From positions 905,434 to 969,433 of the forward strand of contig ML680053.1 in NCBI GenBank assembly GCA_007922225.1: a stretch of 64,000 bases of DNA, read 5' to 3'. Every line of letters begins with the position of its first letter. Position 1 is the stretch's first letter. Under the pieces are notes generated by a model. It made no database searches, was not told where the DNA came from, and saw nothing but the letters and a program-made list of their open reading frames with translations. Origin of the DNA: Emydura subglobosa. Its lineage: Eukaryota > Chordata > Testudines > Chelidae. The position numbers were made by a program, and so were the translations under genes. Below are positions 22,909-36,200 of the stretch, in pieces.

Positions 22909-25900
22909 CACTTACGGACAATGTTATCTTTTGTAGAGGACACAAGGTTTATCAAAATATCCTATAGGAAGAACTATTTTCTTGTCATACTTCCATCCAC
23001 AATTCCTTTCTTTTCTTTTTGATGGTAAGACAGACATTTTAAATCCAGTTCATGTTGAAGCCAGGGTCCTTGCAGGTTAAAAACAAAAATTCACCTGTCT
23101 CCTTTTGTCAATCAGTCTGAAAGACAACTGATCCTCACCACATATATGTTGAAATATACTTAACTGTAATTGGTGACATTTCTGAGTTAAATGCTGGTGG
23201 TGGCCATCTTGCTAAGGCAATGTGATACCAAGAGTATAGGAGCTCAATGATAATGACTTTATAAATCCAGTGTCCAGCTTGCAGCACCATGTCAGACAGA
23301 AATTAGGGATTGAAAACACATTTACATTAAGCTATCTAGGCTGTTTCTCACCAACACCCCACTCCTGTGCCTGTTTCACTCTCTTCCTTATGCTGCAGAC
23401 AGATACCATGAATGGACCATAAGTTACAGCATAGTGATGTAAATTCCCTGGTTTGTCATAACTTACAACAATGGGAGGGACCACTTAAGAATAAAGGTGA
23501 GTCATGGTTTCTCCTTTTAGTCCTAGTGAATAAGGAGGAAATGGACACACTGGTAGTGGATATAATTCAGTAACATGCCTTCCAGGGGCACAATAAATTA
23601 AATACATTAGACAGCGTAGATCAGCGGTTATTTTAATGAGGCCAAATGAAATGTAGGAAACATGCAAACTATGGATTTAACAATGCATTTTCTGTCGAAA
23701 ACTAGTTAATAGATGTTGGTCACATCACAGAAAACTTAACTATAATGAAAAGGCAAAGTGAATACTTCCAACCCACTCTCTTTGGGTGGCATCTGGAAAC
23801 ACAAGGGAGCTGCTTTTTTGCCACCTCCATTCTGAGACAGTAGTTGGGAATGAAAGTGAGACCAATAAACATTGTTTTACTCATTGTGGGCATTTGGGAA
23901 GAGAAGCATCAGTAATAAAGAAAGCCACCAAAATAAATCCGTTTGACACTGGCAACGTAGGATCCCTAGGCATAAATCAGCCATGGCTGGGCTGGGGAAT
24001 GTGTACATGGCAGTAATAGTAATATACTTAGCATTTAGCGCACTATTTACCCATAGGTTTCAAAGCGTTTTGTAGCAGTAAGTATCCATTATCTTCACTT
24101 CACAGATGTGAAAGCTAACATTTTCAAAAGCAGCTGCTAATTTTGAGCACCTGCAATTCCAGTTGAGGTCATTGGGAGCTGTGGGTGCTCAGCATCTTTA
24201 AAACTCTTGGCCCTAGATATCCCAAGCTGGGCTCTCAAAAAACAGTGGCATCCTGTCATTTGGCACTTCATCAGCCTTTCAGCTGGCCTAGGGTCATGCA
24301 GGGAGGTAGAGGTGGTAGAGGTAGGTAGCCAGGGACTACAGGACTCTCGACTTAGGCCAGTACCCTATCCAGTGGAGAAAGCGCTCTCCATCCCACCTGT
24401 GGCAATCATCATGTGAAGACCTTTCAAAGTGAGAATTCCCACAGGGTTTTCACTGTTGAGCTTAATGCCACAATCTGGTGAAGTCTGTCTGTCTGCCTGT
24501 TTCATGGAGTGTGTTAGTTTTTTCTCTTGGACCAATTGCAAGGAATATAGATCAATGCATTAGGTAAGTTAAATGTCCATGCTGACTGTTAATGGGCGTG
24601 CTTCCTTCCCAGAGGACCTCTGTATTTCTTCCTTCCACCTCATATCTGTCCTTAGTTTTTTCACTGAGTGAAATAATTTTCTTCATTACCACCAGTAACA
24701 GGCTCAAAAATTTTAAAGAGCTACCTGAAATACACTGCACCAGCAGTACACCAAGCAGCTGTGACGTGCAGGGAGGTTTTAATGCAGCATACAAATGAGA
24801 TTGATGTAAAGGGATTTTAATTGTTCATCTATTAACCTTTCGTCCAGTGTCTTTTGCTCTCTTCTTCCATTTTAAATGATGATGAATGGTTTGCTTTCCT
24901 GGTAATGAAGGAGTTGGTTTTGTCTCCCTTTTGCCATTTATTCATATAACTCCAAGGACCCTGAAGCTTTTTACTGCTTTAAACTGGATTTTTTTTAGAA
25001 AAAGAAAATGGTATATTTTAATGGATAAAATTTATATATTTTAAATACTGTATTTCAACAGATCGACACTTTCTTTTTGAGAAATCTTGTAGTAATGATG
25101 ACATAATATATATCTCGTACTAACACACACAAACTATTGGGTATTAAACTAATATGTGAAGCCAGGAAGTTGATGCTGGCTTTCCACACTCGCTTAGACC
25201 TGGACTGTTGTGCCTAACTGGTGTAGCTCATGGCTTATGGTATTATTGGACCCTCGTTGGTGAAGAAATTCTGCCCTCAGTTACACATTTGCAACCTTGC
25301 TGGGCCAAATGCACAGCTGATTTAAGAGGTACAGCTCCAGTGACTTGACATGAGTTGCACTCATTTAAGCCAGCAGTGAATTTGAAGGAAACTGATGAGT
25401 TATTGACTTGATGGACGTCAGTGGGTTTGCATGGGTGTGAGTAACTGAGAGTTGAATTTGACCTCATCAGTACTTATGAACTGCAGAGTAAGTTCAGGAT
25501 GGAAGAGCAGTCTCTAATCCTGAATTTCCTTTATTTTTGTTGTGAGCTAAAACTTCTTACACTATCCACGTGTATTCTTGATTTTTTTTTCCCTCTCTAG
25601 TCTCTCTTTCAACCTCCTCCGCCCCAAGTGAATGCCTTGAAATAGGCTTCCTTACTCAATTTCCTTCCTCCTTCATTGTGCCCCTCCCTGTTGGCTTCTT
25701 AGGACTGGGCTGCTACCTTTTTTAAAACAAAGGAACTTTTGAGAAACTCAGATATGTGGGTTTTACAAGCTGAATGTATCTCCTTAGAATGAGACTTTGA
25801 GAGTCCTACCCACCCCAAGCCAGTGTCCTGTTTTGTGGGTTTTTTATTAATTTCATGTTAATTTTCTCTTTTTTTATTTTAAATCTGCATCTCAGTGGAA

Positions 25901-28380
25901 GTGCAGGAGCCATTGCCTCAGTTAGGGTGGTTCCTCAAGCTTACATAGCGTTGGTAGAAAAGAACCCTTCTAGAATGTCTGTTACATCCTTTATTATCCA
26001 CAGATCGCTCACACCAAGGGCCCTACTCTGCAAACTGTGAGATGATTGACCCCAGACCCTGAAACTAATCGCAAAGTTCCCATTGAGTCAGTGGGTGCAG
26101 ATCTGGACCTTACAGTGGCTGGTCCATTGCATCAGTATTTATTTAAGGAGGCCTTTGATGTTGGGATCCTCATGTGGAATAACGGTGGATCCTAAAAATC
26201 TTTGTCACTTTTTTAAGTAAGGTATTCCTGTTCGCATGCAGTAGCATCTTTTAAGTAATGTGGCAGGGTTGGTTTTAATAATAATTCAAAGGGTACTTGT
26301 CCACAAAACAGCGTGCAGGATTTTAGTCGATTAATTTTAGCCTTTCTTAAAAGAAAACTGCAATTTATAATTTTATCCTCCATCTAGTTGCTTTAAAGAT
26401 CAAAAAGACAGTTTCCAATTTGCTAAAATAAGCACAATCCTACTCCCTTTGAAGTTGTGAGAGCAGGACTGGGTCCATACTACCTGGTCCAAAGTCCACT
26501 GAAGTCAGTGGGAGTCTTTCCACTAACTCTGCTGAGCTTTGGATCAGATGCCTACATTGTGCATCTCTGTGTGTAGTTGGCTTGGGAGGCTGGAGAATTA
26601 ATTGATTGGCAGATGAGAATGTTTGACCACTTTGACATAAACAGTGTTTTTTATTATTTACTAGAAAGCTTGTGTAAAAATAAAGGGGGGGGGGGACTGT
26701 ATACAACTTCACTTCAAACAACAGAAGTTCCCAGCAAACAAAGGTCAAATTTACACTTCCTTTGTCCCACTGAATGCCATCTGAGACACATCAGTAAAAC
26801 AGCAACACTGATAGAGACATCAGAACCATGGATGGAGTCAAAGATCTCCACATGTATGGAGACACTCAAACAAAAACAAGTATTTATTAAAAATATCTAT
26901 ATTTTGGAAATGGTTTTGCATCCTCCTCCTTTCTGATCTAACATTCTTTAAGGGATTGAACCTAATCCCTGCAGTTTGCGTGAAGGTGCAGGCATGTACC
27001 AATTCTGCCAAAATGTGAAAGTCTTTCACCTTACTGCCCTCCTGTAAGGTAAAATGGGCACAGTTGTGGGGCCCGGTTGCTGGTTAAGTAATTGCACTGC
27101 TTTGCACTTCCTTGTGACAAGGGGTGCGGTTAGGGGATTTATTTAGTAGGTGAATGACTGAATCTGCCAAAGATGCCACAGGACTGAAAACCAACTCTGA
27201 CTCTGGAGATTTCTACATGGGAAAGGTGTATTAAAGTTCTGTTGGGGGGTCTGTGACCACAGACATCAGTAAACAAATGAAGGAAAAGTGCCAAAAGAAT
27301 GGATTGTGCAAAAGATGATTGTATAACGCTGTCCTATATTGTCAGTATTTTTTCTTCAAATGGTATTGTACATGCAGTATGGATTAGTCATGAAGTACAG
27401 CTTAAACAAGCGTTGCTTTGTATTTTGCCCATGAAAGCAAAGGGGAGGTAGAAGCCTTAAAGACTATAACTGATTTTAAAACCTGGCCTTTAGCCATGAA
27501 TCAAGGATAACCCTGCAGGGCTCTCTGCTGGACTTTCAGGACCTCTTTGCCATCTCATAGTTTTCAAGTGAAAGGTTGACAAGGAGCTTGTCCTGTGCAG
27601 TGGGGAAATATTTCATCACAACCCATCCTTTCCCATTTTTAAAGGGGACAAGAGATGAAAACTAAAGGCCATTCCTTGTTCAGCTTTTGCATGTGGACAT
27701 GAAGGTCCGGAAAGTCACTGATCTAGCTTACAGGATCTTTGATAGCTCTTCACAATCAGCTCAAAACTCTGCCACGTCCATTGATTGAACTGTAGCTCAC
27801 AAGCCGGAATGATCTCTCTCCATGTTGTAGATGAGTTTGATGCAAACTGTTTTCTTCCCCGTATCTTTAAAACACTGCAGCGCATCAAACGGATATAGAA
27901 TTACCTATTCACTATGCAAAGAAAAAAAAATCTTTAACTGATGAGCTCATGTGTATGCCTGGTTTTCTGGTATTTACTGTTAAACTGTTTAAAACAAATA
28001 TAGATGTTGTTACATTTTTTTCCAATATGCTTTAAATTATTGTGCTTTGGTGTATCCTCAACTTGCTATTCAAAAACCAGTGCAGTAAAAGACAAAGTCA
28101 TCTAGGGTCTCAGCTAAACCAGTGTGGCTTCATCAGAACATCATAAAACACATCTGAGTTTACTTAAAGCTTATTTACTTGCATGTGTATAATGTGTGGG
28201 TAAAATAACATGTGGGGACATGGTTCTATCATAGTGTGGCTTCTGTTATTTCAAGCAGAGTGAAAAATTCTCAACCTACAACTGTGTCAGTCATAATATC
28301 TTGTACATTTTAACAGCAGAGAAGAGGGCTCTAACCCCAGGACAAAGGCAGAGGTTAAAATAGAATAAAACAAAGTTCTT
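22909..28380 (+). other. Likely RNF169 3' UTR and downstream sequence
   Basis: No coding signal. AATAAA hexamers occur at about 23490, 23592 and 23865 and again further on, so I cannot choose the cleavage site. Few recent repeats are visible, except a reverse MIR-like tail at about 24030-24115. The scarcity of repeats over about 5 kb fits a long 3' UTR, as RNF169 mRNA is known to have, but the extent is an inference. Confidence 0.4.
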
Positions 28381-30404
28381 ACAGTGAATGACCTGGTTTT
28401 TCTGAAGTTGCTGTATGTGAAAACTAGCAAGCCTGTCCCTGGCTATTCTAACATGTTACAGCCCCTGTCTAAGTTTGCTAGTGAATGGTATGCAAGAAAA
28501 CAGCTATTGAAAGTTCCCGTTTGCTGTAACAAAACATGTTTTTCAAGTACCTGAGTAACCATTTGGCCAGTGCTGCAGGGAAATGCTGCTGAGTGCCTGG
28601 TTGTCCTGCACTTGGTAAGTTGCAGAGAGCTCTGAAGGTGGGGCTGATGCACTGACAGCCTCAGTCCAGCCAGCAAGTTTTGCCTTTGTGCGTTCGGACC
28701 CCCTCCCCTTGCTAACAGCAGAAGAGCTGAACTTCTGTTAACCCTGCTGGGAAACAACGTGCAACATTTTCTGTAGTGCAGACAAGGTTTGTGGCTTCCA
28801 TATATCTCAGGGCTAGCGTTTTCAAACGTCTTACCCTGCTCCCACTCTAGTCAGAGCTAGGCTATGATCACCACTAGCAATACCCAGGAGAACAAGAAAG
28901 CTTGCTGGCTATGCAAGGGTAACTTCACAGAGGTGGAAGGAGAATTAAAGACAGACTTTACTGAGCTCCTGCTAGTGCCCAGCAGTAATGCTACCATCCC
29001 GCGGCTGCAGGCGAGATGGAGAGGGGGGTTTTGGCGTTGGGCCATTGGTACACTGCCTAGGCTAAGGTATAGAATCCCAGGCCAGAATGGATCTTTGGAT
29101 CATCTGGGCTGGCCTCTTGCTTAACGCAGGCCATAGCATTTCACCCGATTACCCCTGCCTCCAGCCCTGTAATTTGTTGGACTAAAGCATCCCTTCCAGG
29201 AAGGTACCAACCTGCAAAAAGCACCGAGCATGCCCCCAGGAAAGCTCAGAAACCTGGTCCTCTGATCCCCAGGGCAGGGGGCGCTTTTCTGCGCTGCAGA
29301 GCAGGGGCCACTTTTAAACCTTCCCTTGCTGTTGTGGGAGCCAACAGTCTTATGGTACAGCTTCTGTCCAACCGGTCAGCCACAGCGTTCCCCTCCCCTT
29401 CCCCCAGCCCATAAGGAGGTTAGGGGAGTGCAATCTTAATGGGCCAAGGTTTCCTTTCCCCTGCTGGCCCAGCCACAGATATACAGGTTCTGTCTCCCTC
29501 AAGCTGCAAATGGCCACGGGTCCTTGTTACACCTTTCTCTGCTAGATTGAAAGAGCCCCTTCATAGCTGCCCTCGTCTCAGTGAAGGTCTTTATCCACGG
29601 TAATTAGGTTCCCCTCCCCCTTCTTTTGATAAGCTAAAAGGATTGTGCTTGTTCCGTGTCTCACAGCTGTGCCTCAGAGTTTTTAATAGCTCGTCAGTGC
29701 CCCCTCCAACTTCTCCCCAGCCCCTTTCCAACGGGGACCCCAGCCCTGGATGCAGTCGTGTAGTCTCGGATGGCCAAAGGGAAATAGTAGCCTCCCCTTC
29801 CATGGGGTTTACAGTCTTCCACCGCTGCACACGTTGAGCATTCGCACCATTTTCGATTTTGGTTAGGCAGATTCGCCCCGGCTGTCTGGACCTCCGTCAG
29901 CGATGAATCTGACCCGCACTACCACTGGGCTGTTTTTCATCATTCCTCAAAAGCCACTCCCCACAAGCCCCGTCCTTTCTGTCCAACATTGGCCTCTGAC
30001 AGTTAAATTCCTCTTGCACTGTTGAGTGTTTCACCAAGTATTTCAGTCCAGATACGAACGCAGCCCCTTCAGGCAGTCACACTGCTGAAGATTGCAACTG
30101 CTGTCTAATATCGACTGTCACTAGAGCACCAGGCTCGGTAACCACTCCTGAACCCCTGGAGCAAGGGGTGGTCCTGAAACCAAGATTGACAGTGGCGCTC
30201 CATAGCAATGCCCTGCACCTCTGGCGTGGAGGGAGGGGCTTTAATTTTAAATAGGATGGGTGGCCTTTGACAAAACCCACGCATTGTTTTCCTAGCTCTC
30301 AGGTCCGAGCCGTGTAGAACCTTTTTTTTAAAATCGTTTGGGGCTACTGCTGTACTCCAAGCGAGCTGACCTCAGCAGCAGATGTGCTTGCACGGGTTAG
30401 GAGC
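28381..30404. other. Intergenic region between RNF169 and XRRA1
   Basis: No gene seen. A reverse CR1 3' fragment lies at about 29065-29195 (CCCAGGCCAGAATGGATC, ATCATCTGGGCTGGCCTC). The 29200-30300 stretch is GC-richer, without exon-like structure. Confidence 0.45.
29065..29195 (-). mobile_element. CR1 3' fragment, reverse orientation
   Basis: AGAATCCCAGGCCAGAATGG followed by ATCTGGGCTGGCCTCTTG matches the complement of a CR1 3' end with several changes. Confidence 0.6.
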
Positions 30405-31812
30405 GAATGGCTGGCAAAGAACGGTTACTTCCCTTGAACTGGTTCTTCGAGATGTGTTGCTCATGTCCATTCCCCACCACATGCCCCGGTGCCAGGAAAC
30501 GTTTTCCCCTAGTGGTACCCGTACGAGCCAGCTCTAGCGCCCCCTGCGACGGCACACACATGCGCCTGCAGATAGGCCCCGCCGGCTCCCCCTCCCTCTG
30601 TTTCTTCTTGCTGGAACTGTGACTGAAGGGAAGGCGGGCGGGCGTGCACTGGACGTGAGCAACACATCTCAAAGAATAACAATTACAGGTAAGTAACCGT
30701 TCTTTCTTCTTCAAGTGCTTGCTCATGTCCATTCCCAACTTAGGTGACTCACCAGCAGTGTCTCCGGAGGCAGGCAGGAGTTCATGGATGTGACCCTTGA
30801 AGCATCGCTCTACCGAAGCCAGTTTCATCTTGAGCTTGCTACGTCAAGGCATAGTGGGACGCGAAGGTATGCACTGACAACCAGGTAGCTGCTCTGCAGA
30901 CGTCCAATATAGGGATGTGTACCTGGAAGGCCACAGATGACGCCTGCACGCTCGTTGAGAGGGCTGTCAGGGCCACCGGAACTGTGACCCCAGCTTGCTT
31001 ATAACAGGTCCAGATACAGGCTGTAAGCTACTTCAAGAGACACTGAGAAGAAACCGGTAGCCCCTTCATTCGGTCTGCAACTGCCACGAAGAGCTGCATC
31101 AACCAGCAAAAAGGTTTAGTTCTATCGATGTAAAACCCCAGGGCCTGTGGCACATCGAGAGAATGCAAACGCCTCTCTTCACTGGAGTTGTGAGGCTTGG
31201 GATAAGACAGGTAAGAAAATATCTTGGTTACAGTGGAAGTGAGAGACTACCTTAGGCAAAAAGGCTGGGTGTGGGCGTAGTTGGACTTTGTCCTTATAGA
31301 ACACCGTGTAAGGTGGTTCTGATGTCAACGCCCTGATCTCGGACACTCACCTGGCAGATGTAATAGCACCAGGATGGCCACCTTCCAGGACAGGTATGTA
31401 AGAGAGCACGAAGCCATGGGTTCGAAGGGGGGCCCGGTGAGTCTGGAGAGGACCAAGTTCACGAAACTCAGGGTTTAAATTCCGGGGAACGGGGCATGCC
31501 CCAACCCTGGGACTCTAATAACTAACGAACTAGAACTAAGAAATGAACTGTACACTAGAACAGAGACTAAACCACTAAGTTCAGTGAGAGAACTTGTGAA
31601 GGCAAGAGCGGTTCGAGCACCGTCACTGGTGGCAAGAAGGAACCGAGAGGGGAGCCAGTGATGCCTATATGCGGGCACATGTGAGTGCTGCTGCAGGGGG
31701 CGCTAGCTCATACAGGTACCCCGAGGGGGAAAACATTTTCCGGCACCGGTGCATGTGGTGTGCGCACACCTAAGTTGGGAATGGCCATGAGCAAGCCTTC
31801 AAAGAACTGTTA
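30405..31812 (-). mobile_element. Truncated DIRS element, reverse orientation
   Basis: The left block, 30430-30690, carries GTTCTTCGAGATGTGTTGCT and, inverted, AGCAACACATCTCAAAGAAT, the same foldback seen at 17955-18260. GCTTGCTCATGTCCATTCCC at about 30719 returns inverted as GGGAATGGCCATGAGCAAGC at about 31779. On the - strand, from about 30985 to 30850, a frame reads VALTALSTSVQASSVAFQ, then IPILDVCRAATWLSVHTFAS and HYALT before a stop. This is the C-terminal part of a DIRS tyrosine recombinase. Gag, RT and RNase H are missing. Confidence 0.78.
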
Positions 31813-32688
31813 TTTTCAAATCTGAATTATAGATGAGCTTCCAGCAGTCAGATGAGTTACTACACTTGCCTTAGTCATGAAGAGGATACCAGCTTCACAC
31901 CCGCCACAAATCCAGGCCCCCTGCTGCTCTGGGGCAGATGTGCTACACAACCCATAAATGGGTGCCTGAGTGAAGAGTTATGCTACAGGTGTGACCCATG
32001 CAAACATGCCAAACAATGTGCTGCAGTGTAATATTTTGCTTAGAAAATGCGTATTTTAATATTTTGTCTTGAGTTCTTATCTATTCTTAGCTCCGAATAA
32101 TCCCGTTACGTGGCGTGGATCCTCCCCTCGCGTAGTCTATTCTAGAAATACAAGTACGTTAATATGTGTCTCCTAGGTTCAGAATCCCTGGGGACGGGTT
32201 ATTTTGAGGTGGGGAGGGGGAAGTATGAAAGGAGCATGGGAAGAAAACTCATCCATGCAAATTTAACCAGGCATGAATAATTAACGCTCTGTTAAAATGA
32301 CCTGAGGTTACTATGGCAACAGATGTGAACCCAGCTCGATTTGCTGCCCCTCCGTTTTCACCACTTTATAAAGGACACACGCACCCCCACATACTGTGCG
32401 ATCACAGACACACGTTTTACCACGAGGCTGATGGGCGAGTGTGTTCAGCCACCCTTGCTGTTACCCATCTATTGTCATTAAACTGCGCCCTGCGTGAGAT
32501 GTTACTGTGATTAAAGGATTTCTGCTACACTTGCCCCCATCAATCACTGCAGCATGACAGGTGCCCGCAACACCTGCAAGGATTCCTAGTTCTGTCTAGT
32601 AACCACATTGCAGAGGCAGATGCCTCACAGGTAGCAGTAGCCGGGCAATAACTGACCATGTGTTCTGTGAACTGTTTGTTTATTTCAC
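31813..32688. other. Intergenic, no recognised feature
   Basis: I see no exon, RNA gene or clear repeat between the DIRS fragment and the XRRA1 poly(A) signal. Confidence 0.5.
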
Positions 32689-32694
32689 TGCTTG
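32689..32694 (-). promoter_or_regulatory. Candidate XRRA1 poly(A) signal AATAAA
   Basis: TTTATT on + is AATAAA on -, 219 bases after the XRRA1 stop codon. The position suits a short 3' UTR. Cleavage would follow 10-30 bases lower. Confidence 0.6.
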
Positions 32695-32912
32695 CAGCTG
32701 TAACTATGGATGCAAGAGCACAACTGTGCTAGCCTTTGAAGAGGGAAGTCGCAGCTTGAGATTGGCTGAACGCTACACACAAACCTTTTCACCGTGCTGC
32801 ACTTTCAACCCTTGCTACTCAAAGTGCACTAACCTCGTTATAAAACTAACTCCAAAAAATAGATCTAGAAAGAAACACAGAAGCTGGAAGTTCCCGTTCT
32901 CCACAGACAAGT

Positions 32913-33214
32913 TTACAAAGCAAATGTCACTACGCTTCTCTTAGGAGATGGACTTCTCTCCACAGAGAGGTAATGTTTAAGGCTCTTGCTCTCCTCAATA
33001 TCCTGAGTCAGAGAGTCTTGTTTACTTTCCTTGATCTCACTCAAAGATTCCTGAGCGGGGCGTTGAACTGGTGCCGGTACAGTCCCATTCTCCCTGCAAA
33101 TCGCCTTATTGGATGTCACCAAAGCAGCCTTGTACTTCTTGTGGAATTCCTTCATCAGCATCAGCGCTTCCTGATACTCCTTCGTGCTGGATTTCTTCTT
33201 TCGCAAAACAGACG
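32913..33214 (-). CDS. XRRA1: XRRA1 last coding exon
   Basis: 302 nt: two bases, 99 codons and TAA. The acceptor is GATCTTCCCTAG. It encodes [20 protein letters not shown], a helical, coiled-coil-like stretch [18 protein letters not shown], a Ser/Glu-rich tail and the end KRSVVTFAL. Confidence 0.94.
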
Positions 33215-36200
33215 CTAGGGAAGATCAGAATCACAATCTCAATCTCACTCTCTTTCTCCTGGAATTGGTCTTTTAAAATTTTACTCTTACTTTAATCTTT
33301 CCTGCTTCCCTCCCTTCTCCGCCACGGAAAGCACTGTCAAGTCTGATCCTATGCTCTGAATTCAGCCACAACTCCTACTACAGGCAACAGGGACTGGGCC
33401 CATACAGTAAAACTGGCTTAGTCCATAGATAGCTGGACATCAGCTACCTAGTCTGGAGAACCTCACTCACTAAATCGCTTCCAAACAGGAACTCTTCTTC
33501 CTGTGTTAGGTTTTGATGCGTTGGCAGCACAAAAGAAGAAAGTGGAGTTTCGGATGAGAGGTTCTGCTCTGGAGATAGAGGGGTTTAAATGGCTTGGGTA
33601 GTGGATTGGGTCTTTGGCATGCCTGAGTTCAAATCCTAACTCCTCCTCTGGCTTGGGACAAGTCACTTACCTTTCCCTCATCTGTCAAATGGGGGTGACT
33701 GGCTGCCAGGAGGGGTGTAAAGGACGATCACAGGGCTTGATTTGGCGGTCCCTGTTCTAAGTTATTGTTCTATTGTAAAACCTAAAAAAATGGACTTTAG
33801 AATGGAAACTTTAACACAAGCTATTGAAGGGCTCTGCCGGTGCCTCTGCTTTGTGTGTGTGGTGTTTAACCACCTGAGTGAGGTACAATCCCGTCACTAA
33901 CAGAGCAACTTCCAGGCTACCGGATTTTGTATTTTTCTACTCTGGGAAGCCATTTTTCCATTTTGTCTGAGGAAACAAATGCCAGCAGGGCCCAGTCCAT
34001 GGTTAGTTCCTTGTTCACCAGCCTCCCAGATATCCAGGAGGGCTGTGCGCCCCCTGGCTGTAGCAGGTCAGATTCTGTAACATGCTGAGTGCTGTCAACG
34101 TCTACAGGAGACTGCACCTCCTAGGGGGATGGGGAAACTGAGGCAGAGAAGTGACATTTCCAAGGTCACCGTTGAAAATCAGGGGTGGAAAGTAGGTAAC
34201 GACTTCCAAATCCACTGCCCTTGGCCACTGGCCTGCACCAGTTACTGGCACAAATTTAATTTCAAATACTTCACAATGCAGATGTTTCCACCATCTGCAC
34301 GGGTCTGTCCTATCACAACCTCTGCACGGAAGTGAACAGTAGCGATCAGAAATGCAGGGGGGGAAATACCTAGTGGAACTTCTATGATGTTCATGTTGCC
34401 TCTCATGGTTAGTAGGATATCTTCCAGCACCTCTGCTTTAGTCTTTCGAGACGGAGGACCAGCTGGCTTCCCCCTCTACAAGGAAAGCAGACAATACCGA
34501 AGCAGGTGTTAATGTCCATGTCCTCGCTCGCTTTCCACTATCCTCCTACCCTGCAATATTAGGCAAGATGCTCTTTCTCTGGATACGTGGCCTATCCATT
34601 TGAAGTGCTGGGCTCAGTTTGCATACTGAGCACACTGGTCACAGAAGAGTCTCATATGTGCCAATCTTAGTGACACCAGCATCAACATCATCTCCATGTT
34701 TCTCAGCTAATCTTTGTACCTAAAATGCTGTGAGATGCGCAATTACTGAGTAGCGTGGCTCTTACACCATTCTACTGAACGGTCAGCGTTTACTCCACAG
34801 CATCTCCCCATCCTGCTGGGCTATTGTCAATATTCTGGAGATATTGTCAATTTTCCTCACTAATGCTAGATCTAATCTCTTTTAGATTCTAATGCCAATC
34901 TTTTTGAGCAGCTGTGCCTGGGTACCAGAGTAAGCAGGGCTGAGCTATACTAGCCCATACCCACCAGTTCCCAATCAAACTGCAGGCAACACGCCAGGAT
35001 TAAGGTTGGAATCATTCTTTGAAGGCAAGGTGGTGCTCTGGAGCAGCCATGGTGGAGAAAGAGTACACGCAACTGAATGAATGGCACGGCTTAGGCCCTG
35101 AATAGAAACTCTTCATTAAAGCATAAGGGAAGCTTATATTATATCATACCACATATCGGTAGATGTGAACCACTCACTTAGACTTGAAGGTATCTGATAG
35201 CATTGGGCCAAAAATTTGAAGCCTGACATGAAAAGAGGTGAAGGATTTAATAAGAAATTCTGATCCAGAGCTGACTGGGAAACATTCAGATCCAAGGTTT
35301 CAATTTGAGCTCGTTATCAAGTTCAGAGTCAAACTTCCCTGCTGTTTGGCAGGGACTGGATCCAAAGTTTTGGCTTGGACAGTTTCTAGACACATACAGA
35401 GAACAAAAATAATTGTCCTGCCATCCAGGTCTAAATGTTTTACCTTCTTTTTTCTGGGCACATACGGCTTCTGCACACTATCAAGTCTTGCCTTCGAGTC
35501 ACGATACACGAGGGGCTGTTTCAGAGCATGCGCCAGAGCCTGGACGTTTTGCTGTATTCCTAGGAACAAAGGGATGAAAACCTGCTTATTTCCCAGCGGC
35601 GGCTGACAATTATAGTAACACTTAGCACTTACAGATCTCTTCAAAGAGCTTTCCCATATTAATCAGATAAGAAATAATCTTTAGCTGCTTTCATCCCAAA
35701 GCATCACACTGCAATTAACCAATGGATATGCAAATGATGTACACAAGACACAGTAGAACTAAACACTTCATTCCCCACTAAAATACAGCCCATTCTGGAC
35801 TAGGACTCAGCACCCATTTAAAATTCACACTATACACCAGTTTAGGACACAGGCTAGATAATGTTTTGTCACAAGGGTAACATGTCCAAAGGCAAGCTGT
35901 GCCAGCCTCTTACATCTTAAGAGTGACGTAAGTGATACAAAGGCCATGTACTGGCCCCCTGCACAGGGGGAATGTTACCCGTACTGCAGAAAACACCAAA
36001 GGCACCAGTTTCAGACCAGTGTTACTCAGAGGCAAGGACAGGCACTTTAGGAACATGGTTCTCACCACTGCCTATTCAGATTCCCATTTACACATGCTGA
36101 TCTAACGTTCAAAGGCAGGTTAAGATTCATAGGTTTTAAGGTCAGAAGAGACCATTAGGATAATCTAGTCTGACCTTCAGAACGAGCATTTCTGAGCCAT

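Noticed and set aside
35300..35606. A + strand 122-codon frame over XRRA1 exon 14
   Set aside because: It is the shadow of the - strand exon, which has splice sites and consistent phase.
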